Position numbers and translations under genes: made by a program
Part shown: piece after piece, positions 5,329 through 5,614 of the stretch
Numbering within the stretch: position 1 is the stretch's first letter
Layout of the letters: every line of letters starts with the position of its first letter
Source: an uncultured Alistipes sp.
Lineage (GTDB): Bacteria > Bacteroidota > Bacteroidia > Bacteroidales > Rikenellaceae
Assembly (NCBI GenBank): GCA_900552955.1
Contig: USBO01000122.1
Coordinates: 1-5,614 of the forward strand
Direction: 5' to 3'
DNA: 5,614 nt
The notes under the pieces: generated by a model
The model's input: the letters and a program-made list of their open reading frames with translations, nothing else
The model's database searches: none
What the model was told of the DNA's origin: nothing

Positions 5329-5614
5329 CTTGTTTGCATTTTGCCGAGGCGCCGCCTATCTGAGCGGGGCTTGTCCCCGCAAAGTCGTGCAAGCCGAGAG
5401 CAAAAGCAAACTTGTTTGCATTTTGCCGAGGCGCCGCCTATCTGAGCGGGGCTTATCCCCGCAAAGTCGTGCAAGGCGAGGGCAAAAGCAAACTTGTGTG
5501 CGTTTTGCCGAGGCGCCGCCTATCTGAGCGGGGCTTGTCCCCGCAAAGTCGTGCAAGGCGAGGGCAAAAGCAAACTTGTGTGCGTTTTGCCGAGGCGCCG
5601 CCTATCTGAGCGGG
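5305..5614. repeat. Tandem array of an 82-bp unit, about 3.8 copies, continuing past the window edge
   Basis: Units are 5305-5386, 5387-5468, 5469-5550 and 5551-5614 (cut). Unit 2 differs from unit 1 at one base (hairpin loop CTTGT to CTTAT). Unit 3 differs from unit 1 at four (GCCGAGAGC to GGCGAGGGC, GTTTGCA to GTGTGCG). Unit 4 equals unit 3 as far as visible. Each unit holds the dyad GCAAAC/GTTTGC (weakened to GTGTGC in units 3-4), the near-palindrome AGGCGCCGCCT and a GC hairpin GCGGGG-loop-CCCCGC. At unit boundaries the -7-like box reads CGACTTTG rather than TATCTTTG. No convincing gene lies in this 336-bp upstream stretch (5279-5614), and the period is not a multiple of three. Confidence 0.93.

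Noticed and set aside
5279..5392. N-terminal extension of MltG to the in-frame ATG at 5392
   Set aside because: It would be translated from the repeat array, upstream of the -7 box, and would place a Cys-rich repeat-encoded segment before the true membrane anchor. Start 5278 fits family length.
5330..5609. Overlapping short frames encoding repeated peptides such as MFAFCRGAAYL inside the array
   Set aside because: The 82-bp period shifts frame at every unit, so no continuous repeated peptide can be encoded. There is no sign of translation.
5305..5614. Regular repeats suggested a CRISPR array
   Set aside because: The whole 82-bp period is repeated with no unique spacers between short repeats, so it is a tandem duplication, not CRISPR.

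Overview
The window looks like a chromosomal segment from a GC-rich member of the Bacteroidales, most like Alistipes. The evidence is as follows. Proteins of families largely confined to Bacteroidota are present (DUF4293, DUF4199, a BACON/DUF5689 surface lipoprotein). The lipoprotein carries an acidic surface-export signal right after its lipobox cysteine. Three promoters fit the Bacteroidota sigma-ABfr consensus (TTTG, about 20 bp, TAnnTTTG). Shine-Dalgarno sequences are mostly absent. The genus is inferred from GC content and gene content, not proven. Every convincing gene lies on the minus strand, so transcription runs from high to low coordinates.

Layout, in the direction of transcription. 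(1) 5614-5279: a tandem array of an 82-bp unit, about 3.8 copies and cut by the window edge. Its last copy merges into the promoter of the next gene. (2) 5278-4268: mltG, the inner-membrane endolytic murein transglycosylase. (3) 4267-4103: a 165-bp gap with two diverged relatives of the same repeat. The gene-proximal one supplies a near-perfect promoter ending only 7 nt before the next start codon. (4) 4102-1502: a compact predicted operon of four genes: a YciO-like member of the Sua5/YrdC family, a DUF4199 membrane protein, a polyprenyl-phosphate-type family 2 glycosyltransferase with two C-terminal membrane helices, and a DUF4293 membrane protein. Spacers are about 28, 4 and 10 nt, and a strong intrinsic terminator follows at 1481-1448. 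(5) 1447-1250: a regulatory gap with a second sigma-ABfr-type promoter. (6) 1249-1: the N-terminal 416 residues of a secreted surface lipoprotein that continues beyond the window.

Functionally this is a cell-envelope neighbourhood: peptidoglycan strand cleavage (MltG), lipid-linked sugar transfer and small membrane proteins of unknown role. The YciO-like protein has a nucleotide or RNA-modification type fold. The surface lipoprotein is a separate unit and need not be related.

The most interesting signal is non-coding. A repeated promoter module occurs in front of both mltG and the yciO-like operon. In each, an inverted repeat is centred 25-26 bp from the -7 box, and its promoter-proximal arm contains the -33 TTTG or a near match. 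The arm sequence differs between copies, yet the dyad is kept. Upstream of mltG the module has been amplified into an 82-bp tandem array in which only the copy next to the gene keeps an intact -7 box.
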